DNA from: Pedobacter sp. R20-19
GTDB taxonomy: Bacteria; Bacteroidota; Bacteroidia; Sphingobacteriales; Sphingobacteriaceae
Direction of reading: 5' to 3'
Length of the DNA: 64,000 bases
NCBI RefSeq assembly: GCF_000708265.2
Contig: NZ_JCKI01000008.1
Location: forward strand, 248,001-312,000
Every line of letters begins with the position of its first letter. Position 1 is the stretch's first letter. Below, piece by piece: positions 1 to 8,575 of this stretch. Both the position numbers and the translations under genes were made by a program. The notes under the pieces were generated by a model. It saw only the letters and a list, made by a program, of their open reading frames with translations. It did not search any database and was not told where the DNA came from.

Positions 1-1941
1 CTGCTCACTCGGTAGGAATTTATTCGCCAGATCCTGTCCAAATGGTTCAATAATTGGAAAGATAATCCTGCCATTAGCAGGGTCTATAGTGATGTAACCT
101 GAATTGGTATTATTAATCAGTGAAGTTAATCCACTAAGTGACAAATTAGACCCGAAAGTGCTGTTAGCAGATGAGCTGTTTGAAAAGTAAGAACCGAAAG
201 CATTATTAGAGGCCACAAAATCAAAAATACCATCAGGCTTCTTTTCATTTTGTTGATTCAACCGGTCAAATTCAGTTAAAGAGATCCATTGCTTATTCGC
301 GGTATTCTGTCCCTCGGTCATAATCGGTTTTTCTACTCCGGTTTCATTATCGATCCTAAAAATATCAAGTTTAAAATTTATCGGACTGATTTGATAACCA
401 CCTATAGAATAAATATTTTTCATCATCAAATCCCAGGTTGGGAGATTGATTTTTGTGGTTTCGTTTTTTAAAAGTTTTGCATAAAGTACTTTAGGGTTTG
501 CGGCATCGAAAGTAACATCTGTAGAAAACTCCCCCACCTGATATTCTACACCATTATAGGTATAGCGATAAGCAACAGCTAAAACCTCATCCGCATTAAG
601 TGGATTATTTAAAGAGATATACCCCAACTGCGGTTGAAAGGTAAACTCACGCTCGGTTAGTTTTCTGGCATAGGTAAGTTTGGCATACTGATCCGTTGCT
701 CCATTGGCCTGAAAGAAAGAGATGATAGAATTCGAATTTGTAAATCGGGCATCGGCGGGCAAGCTTGCCAATAAATTATTTGATTGCTGCGGAAATCCTG
801 TTGCCGTTGTACCTGCAGGAAGTACCGAACTGCCACCAGCCACTGCACCAGGATTGAAAGGCTGATTTTCTCCCAGATTCAGGAAACCTAAAACATCTCT
901 GGAATCGGTAGTATTGCCAGCTTTATTGGTAATCCAGACTTCTATCTTGGTAATTTGAATGGGCGAAGTAATAATTGGAGCATTAGCCAAATGCTTATTA
1001 TAATTATTTCGAAAATATTGAGCCAGGAAATAATGTTTATTGGCTTCATAACTGTCGGCTGTAACCGAAAATTCATTTTGTTGCGCACCATTAGAAATAC
1101 GGAGTTCTCTGGACTCTGATTTTTGCTGGGTATAAACACTGGTTACATTTAGCTTTCCAAATTGCAATTGGGTTTTAATACCAAACAAAGCCTGCGTACC
1201 CGTAATCAAGCTGGTATTTAAAGGTAAACTTACGTTACCAGCCTCAATTTTCTTAATAATATCATCAGCACCGCCCGTATAATCCAGTTTAATCTGGTTT
1301 TCAAAATCGAATTGCGCTTCCGTGTTATAATTACTCTTAATTTTAAGTTTTGTACCAATATTTCCAACTAAATCCATTTGAATCCGCTGATTGAAATCAA
1401 AATTAGTTTGAACCCTTTGTCGCTCATTGAATAAAGGATTTTCATTTTTATTTCTACGGCCTAAAAAAGTAAGTTCTGCCTCTCCGCGGGGTTGAATATC
1501 AATGGTGGTTCCTCCGAAAAGCTTCTCAAAAGCCTTACTATTCACCTGGATTTTTGGAATAACGCCTGTGTTTCTATAATCACCAACTTCAGAATTGGAA
1601 ATACTTCGCCAGTTGTCACGTTTTACTTCACTGTTAATCAATCGGGTATATTCCTCGATGGTTAAATATTGTGTTTGCGTAACATACCGATCACCAATCA
1701 GATCCTTTACAATGTATCTTTTATTTTTTGCATCATACTCCACCACTTGCTTAAGATTATTAGGCAGCGGCGAGAACGGATTTCGCGATGGTCTAATCCC
1801 CATGCGCTGTTTTTCCTTTAAACCAAAGTTATTTTTTGACGTAACGGTATCTGTCTTACTCTGAACAACTTGTGAGAAGGTTTTTTGGGATATAAACAAG
1901 AAAAGTGGGATGAGAAATAGGAGTGTAAATATTCTCTTCAA
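1..1941 (-). CDS. sprA: SprA, giant outer-membrane gliding motility / type 9 secretion protein (N-terminal part; runs off the window)
   Basis: The translation opens with a signal peptide (LKRIFTLLFLIPLFLF...SQ). It continues with family-typical stretches such as KLFGGTTIDIQPRGEAEL, RNKNENPLFNERQRVQTNF and FPIIEPFGQDLANKF near the window edge. SprA in other Bacteroidota is the very large beta-barrel translocon of the type 9 secretion system. Only the first 647 codons are present. An in-frame TAA at 1966-1968 leaves the TTG at 1939-1941 as the only start before the signal peptide. The gene follows ruvA by 13 bases, and the order maeB-ruvA-sprA matches that known from Flavobacterium. The identification is strong. 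The TTG start is inferred from the stop and the signal peptide. Confidence 0.93.
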   Translation of the reverse strand, partial: MKRIFTLLFLIPLFLFISQKTFSQVVQSKTDTVTSKNNFGLKEKQRMGIRPSRNPFSPLPNNLKQVVEYDAKNKRYIVKDLIGDRYVTQTQYLTIEEYTRLINSEVKRDNWRSISNSEVGDYRNTGVIPKIQVNSKAFEKLFGGTTIDIQPRGEAELTFLGRRNKNENPLFNERQRVQTNFDFNQRIQMDLVGNIGTKLKIKSNYNTEAQFDFENQIKLDYTGGADDIIKKIEAGNVSLPLNTSLITGTQALFGIKTQLQFGKLNVTSVYTQQKSESRELRISNGAQQNEFSVTADSYEANKHYFLAQYFRNNYNKHLANAPIITSPIQITKIEVWITNKAGNTTDSRDVLGFLNLGENQPFNPGAVAGGSSVLPAGTTATGFPQQSNNLLASLPADARFTNSNSIISFFQANGATDQYAKLTYARKLTEREFTFQPQLGYISLNNPLNADEVLAVAYRYTYNGVEYQVGEFSTDVTFDAANPKVLYAKLLKNETTKINLPTWDLMMKNIYSIGGYQISPINFKLDIFRIDNETGVEKPIMTEGQNTANKQWISLTEFDRLNQQNEKKPDGIFDFVASNNAFGSYFSNSSSANSTFGSNLSLSGLTSLINNTNSGYITIDPANGRIIFPIIEPFGQDLANKFLPSEQ

Positions 1942-1954
1942 GGGCGTTAGTTTT

Positions 1955-2539
1955 CTATAGTTTCTTTAATGCTTGTTTAATTAATTGTTCTACAGTAAGA
2001 TTTTCTTCTGTAAGTTTTAATATTTGGTCGATAGTTTTTTCGGCTGTTTGTTTGGCAAATCCGAGCATTACCAATGCTGATAACGCTTCATCTTTAATTG
2101 TATTGTGCTGAGGCATAGAAATTAACGAATCTACACCCTCTTTTTTAAGTTTGTCCTGTAATTCCAAAACCAGGCGTTGTGCAGTTTTAGCACCCAAACC
2201 TTTTATTCTTTGAATGAGTGGTAAATCTGCTTTCACAATTGCAGTTTGAATTTCCTCCGGTGTGATCGAAGATAAAATCATTCTACCTGTATTTGGTCCT
2301 ATTCCAGATACAGATATCAAGTGTAAAAATAAACGGCGTTCGCCCTCATCGGCGAACCCGTATAAGGTATGTGCATCTTCCTTAACGTACAGCCAGGTGT
2401 ATAATTTACACCTTTCTGCATCGCCCAATGCACTATAGGTATTCAATGAAATGTTTATATGGTAGCCTATACCTCCGGCTTCAACCACAACAAACGCTGG
2501 GTTTTTGGATGTTAATTTACCATCGATATAGGCGTACAT
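1955..2539 (-). CDS. ruvA: Holliday junction branch migration protein RuvA
   Basis: At 194 residues this is the normal RuvA length. It begins MYAYIDGKL (OB-fold domain I). Helix-hairpin-helix motifs follow at about residues 70-130 (VSGIGPNTGRMILSS and IKGLGAKTAQRLVLEL), and the C-terminal domain III (about 145-194) contacts RuvB. RuvA binds four-way junctions and loads the RuvB motor during recombination repair. It lies between maeB (6 bases upstream) and sprA (13 bases downstream), probably as one transcript. The start is ATG. Nothing looks damaged. Confidence 0.96.
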   Translation of the reverse strand: MYAYIDGKLTSKNPAFVVVEAGGIGYHINISLNTYSALGDAERCKLYTWLYVKEDAHTLYGFADEGERRLFLHLISVSGIGPNTGRMILSSITPEEIQTAIVKADLPLIQRIKGLGAKTAQRLVLELQDKLKKEGVDSLISMPQHNTIKDEALSALVMLGFAKQTAEKTIDQILKLTEENLTVEQLIKQALKKL

Positions 2540-2545
2540 GGAGTA

Positions 2546-4867
2546 TTATTTCTTAGTTGTTTTTGTAAATATACCTTTTCGTTTCGAAGTTTCAGCAATT
2601 TCTTCTTTTGCCTGAACATCTACTACTGCAATAGTAACCATATTTACGATCTCTCTCACCGAACTTCCTAATTGAACAATATGAACAGGCTTATTTAATC
2701 CTAATAAAATCGGACCAACAGCTTCAGCTCCACCCAACTCCTGTAATAACTTATAAGCAATATTGCCCGATTCCAGATTAGGAAAAATTAAGGTATTTGC
2801 CGGTTCATCTGCCAGCGTACTGAACGGGAAATTATCTTTCAACAGTTCATTATTGATGGCAAAGTTTCCTTGCATTTCTCCATCTACAACCACTTCAGGA
2901 TGATTTTTATGAAGAATTCTAACCGTTTCTCTTACCTTATTTGGTGTGATACCATCATTCGAACCAAAGTTTGAATAAGATAACAATGCAATACGCGGTT
3001 TAATGTTAAACTGTTTAACAGACTTATCTAAAAGCAAGGTGATATCAACCAATTCTTCTGCCGTTGGATCAACATTCACCGTGGTATCGCCAAAGAAAAC
3101 GGGGCCCTTTTTAGTCATCATCATGTACATACCTGCCACACGCTTTACCCCTGGCTCTACACCAATCACCTGTAAGGCTGGTTTAATGGTATCACCATAA
3201 TTTTTAGTCAAACCTGATATCATGGCATCTGCCTCACCAAATTCTACCATTGATGCACCATAATAATTACGATCTCTCAACAATTTCGTTGCATCATTAA
3301 TGGATACACCCTTACGTTGGCGTTTTTTATATAGTGCTGCTGCGTATTGTTTGGTTTTTGCCGGATTCTGCATTTGGTCAATAATCTCCACACCATGGAG
3401 TTCCAATGCATGCTCATCAATAATGGCCTGAATCTTTTCACGGTTACCTAAAAGAATCGGAATGGCAATATTCTCATCCTTAACAATTTGAGCAGCCTTT
3501 AAAATTTTATAATTATCAGCTTCTGCAAAAACAACTCGTTTAGGATCTGTTTTGGCTTTAGTGGTGATGGAACGCATAATGGCATCATCCAAGCCTAAAC
3601 GCTTTCTTAATTCTTCTGAATAGGCATCCCAATCGGTAATTATCTTACGTGCTACGCCGCTCTCTATAGCGGCCTTCGCTACCGCAATAGAAACTTCAGT
3701 AATTAGCCTGAAATCTACTGGTTTAGGAATAATATAATCTCTACCAAATTTAAGGTTACGGGCATTATAAGCCAGGTTCACTGCTTCTGGTACAGATCTT
3801 TTTGCCAATTCTGCAATGGCTTTAACGGCAGCAATTTTCATGGCTTCATTGATGGTTGTTGCCCGTACATCTAGCGCACCACGAAATATATAAGGGAAAC
3901 CCAATACATTATTCACCTGGTTTGGATAATCAGAACGCCCGGTAGCCATAATCAAATCCTTACGGGTTTTGATCGCCAGCTCATAAGCAATTTCAGGATT
4001 TGGATTAGCCATGGCGAAAACAATCGGGTTTTTTGCCATACCCATCAGCATCTCTGGTTGAATTACATTTCCTGCCGAAAGACCAATAAATACATCGGCA
4101 CCTTTCATGGCTTCACCAATAGTACCAATATCTTTTCTGTTGGTGGCAAAATACATCCGCATATCATCCAGATCGGTCCTTTCCATGTTGATCAATCCAT
4201 TGATGTCAAACATCACCAGATTTTCTTTTTTTACACCTAAGGAAAGGTACATCTTCGAACAGGAAACCGCAGCAGCACCTGCTCCACTAACAACAACCTT
4301 AATTTTATCTATTTTCTTTTTCTGAATTTCACAGGCATTTAATAGCGCTGCTCCAGAAATAATGGCTGTACCATGCTGGTCATCATGCATTACAGGAATA
4401 TTCATTTCCTGTTTCAAGCGGGTTTCTATTTCAAAACACTCTGGCGCTTTAATATCTTCCAGGTTCACCCCGCCAAAAGTTGGCTCCAGGGCTTTAACAA
4501 TTTTCACAAAATCGTCTATGTTTTTAGTATCTAATTCTAAATCGAAGACATCGATATCAGCAAAGATTTTAAACAATAACCCCTTACCTTCCATTACTGG
4601 TTTACTGGCTTCCGGACCAATATTCCCCAAGCCTAAAACAGCCGTTCCATTGCTGATTACTGCAACAAGATTACCTTTTGCGGTATACTTATAAACATCA
4701 TCAGTATTATCTGCTATTTTTAAACATGGTTCTGCCACACCTGGCGAGTAAGCCATCGTTAAATCACGTTGTGAAGTGGTTGGTTTTGTAGGTACTACCT
4801 GTATTTTTCCTGGCCGCCCTTGCGAGTGGTAATCGAGCGCATCTTGCTTTCTATTGATATTACTCAT
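2546..4867 (-). CDS. maeB: NADP-dependent malic enzyme with C-terminal phosphotransacetylase-like domain (MaeB type)
   Basis: The 773-residue protein has an N-terminal malic enzyme half and a C-terminal phosphate acetyltransferase-like half. Residues about 1-410 include TMAYSPGVAEPC, the metal/substrate stretch HDDQHGTA, and the Rossmann motif VVSGAGAAAVSC. The second half starts near residue 430 (DPKRVVFAEADNYKILKAAQ). It converts malate to pyruvate and CO2 with NADPH; in known MaeB enzymes the second domain is regulatory, sensing acetyl-CoA. A longer reading frame starts at 4927. I chose the ATG at 4865-4867 because a perfect -7 box lies at 4890-4897, downstream of the longer start, and because MSNINRKQDALDYH is the usual family N-terminus. 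Confidence 0.93.
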   Translation of the reverse strand: MSNINRKQDALDYHSQGRPGKIQVVPTKPTTSQRDLTMAYSPGVAEPCLKIADNTDDVYKYTAKGNLVAVISNGTAVLGLGNIGPEASKPVMEGKGLLFKIFADIDVFDLELDTKNIDDFVKIVKALEPTFGGVNLEDIKAPECFEIETRLKQEMNIPVMHDDQHGTAIISGAALLNACEIQKKKIDKIKVVVSGAGAAAVSCSKMYLSLGVKKENLVMFDINGLINMERTDLDDMRMYFATNRKDIGTIGEAMKGADVFIGLSAGNVIQPEMLMGMAKNPIVFAMANPNPEIAYELAIKTRKDLIMATGRSDYPNQVNNVLGFPYIFRGALDVRATTINEAMKIAAVKAIAELAKRSVPEAVNLAYNARNLKFGRDYIIPKPVDFRLITEVSIAVAKAAIESGVARKIITDWDAYSEELRKRLGLDDAIMRSITTKAKTDPKRVVFAEADNYKILKAAQIVKDENIAIPILLGNREKIQAIIDEHALELHGVEIIDQMQNPAKTKQYAAALYKKRQRKGVSINDATKLLRDRNYYGASMVEFGEADAMISGLTKNYGDTIKPALQVIGVEPGVKRVAGMYMMMTKKGPVFFGDTTVNVDPTAEELVDITLLLDKSVKQFNIKPRIALLSYSNFGSNDGITPNKVRETVRILHKNHPEVVVDGEMQGNFAINNELLKDNFPFSTLADEPANTLIFPNLESGNIAYKLLQELGGAEAVGPILLGLNKPVHIVQLGSSVREIVNMVTIAVVDVQAKEEIAETSKRKGIFTKTTKK

Positions 4868-4889
4868 TAAGTAACTTATTAGTGACGGG

Positions 4890-4897
4890 CAAAGGTA
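4890..4897 (-). promoter_or_regulatory. Bacteroidota -7 box for maeB-ruvA-sprA
   Basis: The minus strand reads TACCTTTG, a perfect TAnnTTTG -7 element, 22 bases upstream of the chosen maeB ATG. It lies inside the longer maeB frame and so argues against the upstream start. I see no clear TTG at the -33 position. Confidence 0.6.
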
Positions 4898-4905
4898 CGA
4901 TTCTT

Positions 4906-4950
4906 TAAAAGAATTAAAAAACCCCAAAGGCTTTTAAAACCTTTGGGGTG
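4906..4950 (-). terminator. Rho-independent terminator after the LysM transglycosylase gene
   Basis: A 9-bp stem (CCCCAAAGG / CCTTTGGGG at 4922-4948) with a 9-base loop is followed on the minus strand by TTTTTTAATTCTTTT. It sits between the end of the transglycosylase gene (4993) and the maeB promoter, so the two transcripts are separated here. Confidence 0.85.
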
Positions 4951-4992
4951 TAATTGTCTTATTGATATTTAAGCGAATAGCCTAACAACCGC

Positions 4993-6396
4993 CTAGCCTT
5001 TACTAATCTTGAGAATCATTCCGGTTCTTAAGCCTGCTTTTGAAAGTTTATTATCCCGTTTTATACTTTGAACCGTAACTCCGTTAAATTTTTCTGCAAT
5101 TTCTGATAAAGTATCACCTGCTTTAACAGTATAATTGGCATAAGAGACAGGAGCTTTTAAGTGGTTAACATTTTTAGCAAATATTTTAAGCTGTTGGCCT
5201 GGTACAATTGTTTTACTCTTTAATCCATTCCAAACCCTTAAATCCTGTACCTCAACACCATATTTATTGGCTACCATAGCAAGTGATTGCCCGGCACTAA
5301 CTTTATGAAAAACAACGGCGCGGCTGGATACAGATTTCGCTCTTGATTTCCGGAGATCTCTCACATCATCGGTACTGGCCTGTACCACCCTCATATTCAT
5401 ATCTTGCTCACTATTATTTAACACTTCATAAACACTGGCATAATCAATATCCCTGAGTTTGGGCATAATAATACGCTTGGGCTCCTCGTCTGTACCATTT
5501 ACTATTTTTTTCTTATAAGAAGGATTTAGGGCAAAAAGGGCAGTTTCATCAACATTTAGCGCTTTTGCCAAACTGGCCAATGACACAAACCGATTGGTTT
5601 GAACCGTATCTGTTTTTAAAAACAGGCTACAGGCCTGAGGTGAAATCTGGTGTTTACCAGAATAATTCATCACATAAACAGCAGCGATAAAAGCCGGCAC
5701 ATAATTTCTGGTTTCTTTAGGAAGGAATTGCCTGATTGCCCAAAAATCCCGTGATTCAGCTTTTGCCATTGCACGGGTTACAGCACCCTTACCACAATTA
5801 TAGGCAGCAATAGCCAATAACCAATCGCCCAACTCTTCATAAGCATCCTTAAAATATTGTGCTGCTGCATAACTTGCCTGAATGGGATCTTTCCGCTCAT
5901 CTACAAAATTATCCATTTTTAATCCGTAAGCTTTTCCGGTTCCAAACATAAACTGCCAGATCCCTGTGGCCCCAACCCTGGAAATAGCATGTGGGTTCAT
6001 TTGCGATTCTACAATAGTTAAATATTTTATTTCCTGAGGAATATTGAAATCTTTAAGCGCTTTATCAAAAATAGGGAAATAGTAATTTGATAAACCCATC
6101 ATCTTGCCAAATAGATCTTTCCGTTTGGCATAAATATCGATGTATTGCTGAACGTATTCGTTATAGGGAAGCGGAACGGTTTTAGTGATTGAATCTAAGC
6201 GGAGTTTATAAATATAGTTTTGCCCCATTAATAAGGGATTTTCATAAATTAACGGCACTGAAATGGTGTCGGTATTGATAAAAATGTTTTCCTGAAATTT
6301 CGGTAGACTATCAGTTTTGACTTTCTGCTGCGCAACGGAAAAAGAAATACATCCGATGAAGGCACATACACTGGTAAAAAGTAGTTTTCTTATCAT
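4993..6396 (-). CDS. MltD-like membrane-bound lytic murein transglycosylase with two LysM domains
   Basis: The 467-residue secreted protein has a signal peptide (MIRKLLFTSVCAFIGCISFSVAQ). Its SLT family 1 lysozyme-like domain lies at about residues 101-225, with catalytic Glu130 in IVESQMNPHAISRVG and the GIWQFM and IAAYNCGKG motifs. Two C-terminal LysM peptidoglycan-binding repeats follow at about 361-408 and 420-465. It cleaves glycan strands to 1,6-anhydromuropeptides during wall turnover. The ATG at 6394-6396 is preferred to the in-frame TTG two codons earlier. The gene lies 119 bases beyond gatA and ends at a clear terminator. Confidence 0.92.
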   Translation of the reverse strand: MIRKLLFTSVCAFIGCISFSVAQQKVKTDSLPKFQENIFINTDTISVPLIYENPLLMGQNYIYKLRLDSITKTVPLPYNEYVQQYIDIYAKRKDLFGKMMGLSNYYFPIFDKALKDFNIPQEIKYLTIVESQMNPHAISRVGATGIWQFMFGTGKAYGLKMDNFVDERKDPIQASYAAAQYFKDAYEELGDWLLAIAAYNCGKGAVTRAMAKAESRDFWAIRQFLPKETRNYVPAFIAAVYVMNYSGKHQISPQACSLFLKTDTVQTNRFVSLASLAKALNVDETALFALNPSYKKKIVNGTDEEPKRIIMPKLRDIDYASVYEVLNNSEQDMNMRVVQASTDDVRDLRKSRAKSVSSRAVVFHKVSAGQSLAMVANKYGVEVQDLRVWNGLKSKTIVPGQQLKIFAKNVNHLKAPVSYANYTVKAGDTLSEIAEKFNGVTVQSIKRDNKLSKAGLRTGMILKISKG

Positions 6397-6515
6397 GGGC
6401 AATTCGGTTTGTTCAGCGCTATTTTCCGGTTATCCTTCCGGAATCTTCAAAAGAATGTTTTACCGTTGCAGACGGAAAAACACAATAAACGCTAAGCACA
6501 TTATTAAAAATATGC

Positions 6516-7934
6516 TTATTTTAAAAATGCCTGGGAGAAAGCAAGCAGCTTATCTTCCTCAAAATGTTTGGCTGTAAATTGAATACTTAACGGCAAACCC
6601 GCTTCATTATTGCCTAAAGGCAAAGCAATAGCCGGATTTCCGCTTAATGATGGCAATACGGTAAAAATATCTGCCATGTACATCATCAATGCATCCTGTA
6701 CATTATCACCTATTTTAAATGCAGCAGTTGGAGCCACAGGCGATAAAAGCAAATCATAATCCTGGAATAAATGATCCATTTTTTCTCTAATCAAACGGCG
6801 TACTTGCTGCGCTTTCTGATAGTAGGCATCATAATAACCTGCACTTAGCACAAAGGTTCCTAAAAGGATGCGTTTCTTAACTTCTTCTCCAAAACCTTCT
6901 GCACGAGATTTTTTATAAAGTTCGGTCAAAGATTTTGCGTCGGTGTTCCGGTGTCCATAATGCACGCCATCATACCTGGATAGATTTGAAGAGGCTTCTG
7001 CTGTGGTTAAGATATAATAAGTTGGGACAAGATATTCCAAAAGATCGAAAGAAACATAATCAACCTGATGGCCATTTTCTTTCAAATCTTCAATCGATTT
7101 TAAAATAGCGGATTTTATTTCCGGATCTAGCGCATCACTTTCAATTGTTTCTTGAAGAACGGCGATCCGTTGTTTTTTTTGTTCATTTAACTGTGCAGGG
7201 TAATCAGGAACGGCTACATCAGAAACTGTTGAATCATTTTCATCCGCTCCGGCCAAAACCTGAAGCAATAAGGCTGCGTCTTCAACGGAGGAAGTAATTG
7301 GCCCCACTTGATCGAATGAAGATGCATAAGCAATCACACCATACCGTGAAACCCTCCCATAAGTTGGTTTTAAACCTATCTGACCGCAAAAAGCAGCTGG
7401 TTGCCTTACTGATCCACCGGTATCAGTACCTAGTGTTGCTAAACACATGTCTGCCTGAACAGCCACTGCAGATCCGCCTGATGATCCACCCGGCACCAGT
7501 TCGTGATTAGCTGCATTTTTAACAGGGCCGAAGTGCGAGGTTTCATTAGAGCCACCCATTGCAAATTCATCACAATTTAAACGACCGATGATTACGGCAT
7601 CTTCTTGTAATAAACGTTTAACCACAGTAGATGAATAAGGCGATACGAAGCCATCAAGCATTTTTGAAGATGCGGTGACTACATGATCTTGATAACAGAT
7701 ATTATCTTTAATACCAATAACCATCCCCGCAAGCTTGCCTGCGGTTCCCTGTATAATTTTTTCTTGTACCGCTTTCGCTTGAACTTCAGCCGAATAAAAA
7801 AACACCTCATTAAATGCATTGAGGTGTTCATTATCTGAAATTTGCTTAAAATAATAAGCCAATAAATCGGGTAAAGTTAATTGCTTTTGCGAAATGAGTG
7901 CCTGGATCTCTTTTAGAGCGCTGTATTTCTTCAA
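6516..7934 (-). CDS. gatA: Aspartyl/glutamyl-tRNA(Asn/Gln) amidotransferase subunit A
   Basis: This 472-residue amidase-signature enzyme shows the full Ser-cisSer-Lys triad: Lys76 (GIKDN), cis-Ser151 (GGSSGGSA) and Ser175 (DTGGSVRQPA). It releases ammonia from glutamine for GatB, which amidates mischarged Glu-tRNA(Gln) or Asp-tRNA(Asn). The only plausible start is TTG at 7932-7934, because an in-frame TAA stop lies two codons upstream (7938-7940) and no ATG occurs before the conserved core. It follows the two TatA-like genes by 18 bases. No gatB or gatC is in the window. Confidence 0.95.
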   Translation of the reverse strand: MKKYSALKEIQALISQKQLTLPDLLAYYFKQISDNEHLNAFNEVFFYSAEVQAKAVQEKIIQGTAGKLAGMVIGIKDNICYQDHVVTASSKMLDGFVSPYSSTVVKRLLQEDAVIIGRLNCDEFAMGGSNETSHFGPVKNAANHELVPGGSSGGSAVAVQADMCLATLGTDTGGSVRQPAAFCGQIGLKPTYGRVSRYGVIAYASSFDQVGPITSSVEDAALLLQVLAGADENDSTVSDVAVPDYPAQLNEQKKQRIAVLQETIESDALDPEIKSAILKSIEDLKENGHQVDYVSFDLLEYLVPTYYILTTAEASSNLSRYDGVHYGHRNTDAKSLTELYKKSRAEGFGEEVKKRILLGTFVLSAGYYDAYYQKAQQVRRLIREKMDHLFQDYDLLLSPVAPTAAFKIGDNVQDALMMYMADIFTVLPSLSGNPAIALPLGNNEAGLPLSIQFTAKHFEEDKLLAFSQAFLK

Positions 7935-7952
7935 AACTTAAAATTATAGCAA

Positions 7953-8153
7953 TTAAACGGTTTTGTCTCTGTTGGATGGATCAACCTGTTCTCCATCAAC
8001 GCCATCTTTACCATCCTTAAATTCTTTAACACCTTTACCCAAACCTCTCATCAGCTCAGGAATTTTTTTACCACCAAATAATAAAAGTACCACTACAGCG
8101 ATAATGATAATTTCTGGCGTTCCAAGCATTGCTGCTATTGTTGTATTTAACAT
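7953..8153 (-). CDS. tatA: Small TatA/E-type twin-arginine translocase protein (second copy)
   Basis: The 66-residue protein has a short periplasmic N-terminus and one membrane helix (IIIIAVVVLLLFGGKKIPEL). The FGGKKIPEL hinge and the amphipathic helix RGLGKGVKEFKDG are diagnostic of TatA. TatA oligomers form the pore for folded, cofactor-bearing proteins exported with TatBC. It lies 10 bases after a longer paralogue and 18 bases before gatA, so the two are probably co-transcribed. No tatC is in this window. Confidence 0.88.
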   Translation of the reverse strand: MLNTTIAAMLGTPEIIIIAVVVLLLFGGKKIPELMRGLGKGVKEFKDGKDGVDGEQVDPSNRDKTV

Positions 8154-8163
8154 AATTTTTTGT

Positions 8164-8526
8164 TTAAACTTTTTGACTGTCAGTTACAATATTGTGATCG
8201 ATGGGTGTGCTTGACGGATGATTTGCCGCTGGTGCTACTTTTTCATCTACCGGAGCGGTTTCTTCAGTTGAATGTTGAGGCTGATTATTGTTATTGGCCA
8301 CTTTTTCTTCAGCTTCTTCCTTATCTAAATCCATTGCATTAATATTTCTATGGATCTCACGCTTCACTCCATCAGAGGCATCTTTAAATTCTCTGATTCC
8401 TTTTCCTAAGCCTCTTGCTAATTCAGGCAATTTTTTACCTCCGAACAACAAAAGAACCACTACTAATATGAGTACGATCTCCGATCCACCCATATTTAAA
8501 AACTCTAATAACGTGCCTTGATACAT
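8164..8526 (-). CDS. tatA: TatA/B-type twin-arginine translocase protein with extended tail (first copy)
   Basis: The 120-residue protein has a TatA core almost identical to its neighbour: membrane helix EIVLILVVVLLLFGGKK, then LPELARGLGKGIREFKDASD. It adds an acidic and polar C-terminal tail of about 60 residues with an NNNNQPQH stretch. The tail makes it TatB-like in length, and a TatA/TatB division of labour with the shorter neighbour is possible. A GTG just upstream (8527-8529) is an alternative start; I use the ATG at 8524-8526. A second internal ATG (MGGSEIVLI) could also serve. Confidence 0.85.
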   Translation of the reverse strand: MYQGTLLEFLNMGGSEIVLILVVVLLLFGGKKLPELARGLGKGIREFKDASDGVKREIHRNINAMDLDKEEAEEKVANNNNQPQHSTEETAPVDEKVAPAANHPSSTPIDHNIVTDSQKV

Positions 8527-8543
8527 CACTAATCTATTTTATA

Positions 8544-8551
8544 CAAATATA
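8544..8551 (-). promoter_or_regulatory. Putative -7 box for the tatA-tatA-gatA unit
   Basis: The minus strand reads TATATTTG, a match to TAnnTTTG, 17 bases upstream of the first TatA-like ATG. The -33 element is not evident, so this rests on one hexamer-scale motif and its position. Confidence 0.4.
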
Positions 8552-8575
8552 AACATTTTACAACTCTGTTCGCTC

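Noticed and set aside
289..471. Possible small plus-strand gene at the window start
   Set aside because: It lies opposite the conserved SprA reading frame and shows no domain or promoter.
942..1864. Short frames on both strands inside the sprA region
   Set aside because: The minus-strand sprA frame is continuous and conserved across the whole 1-1941 stretch.
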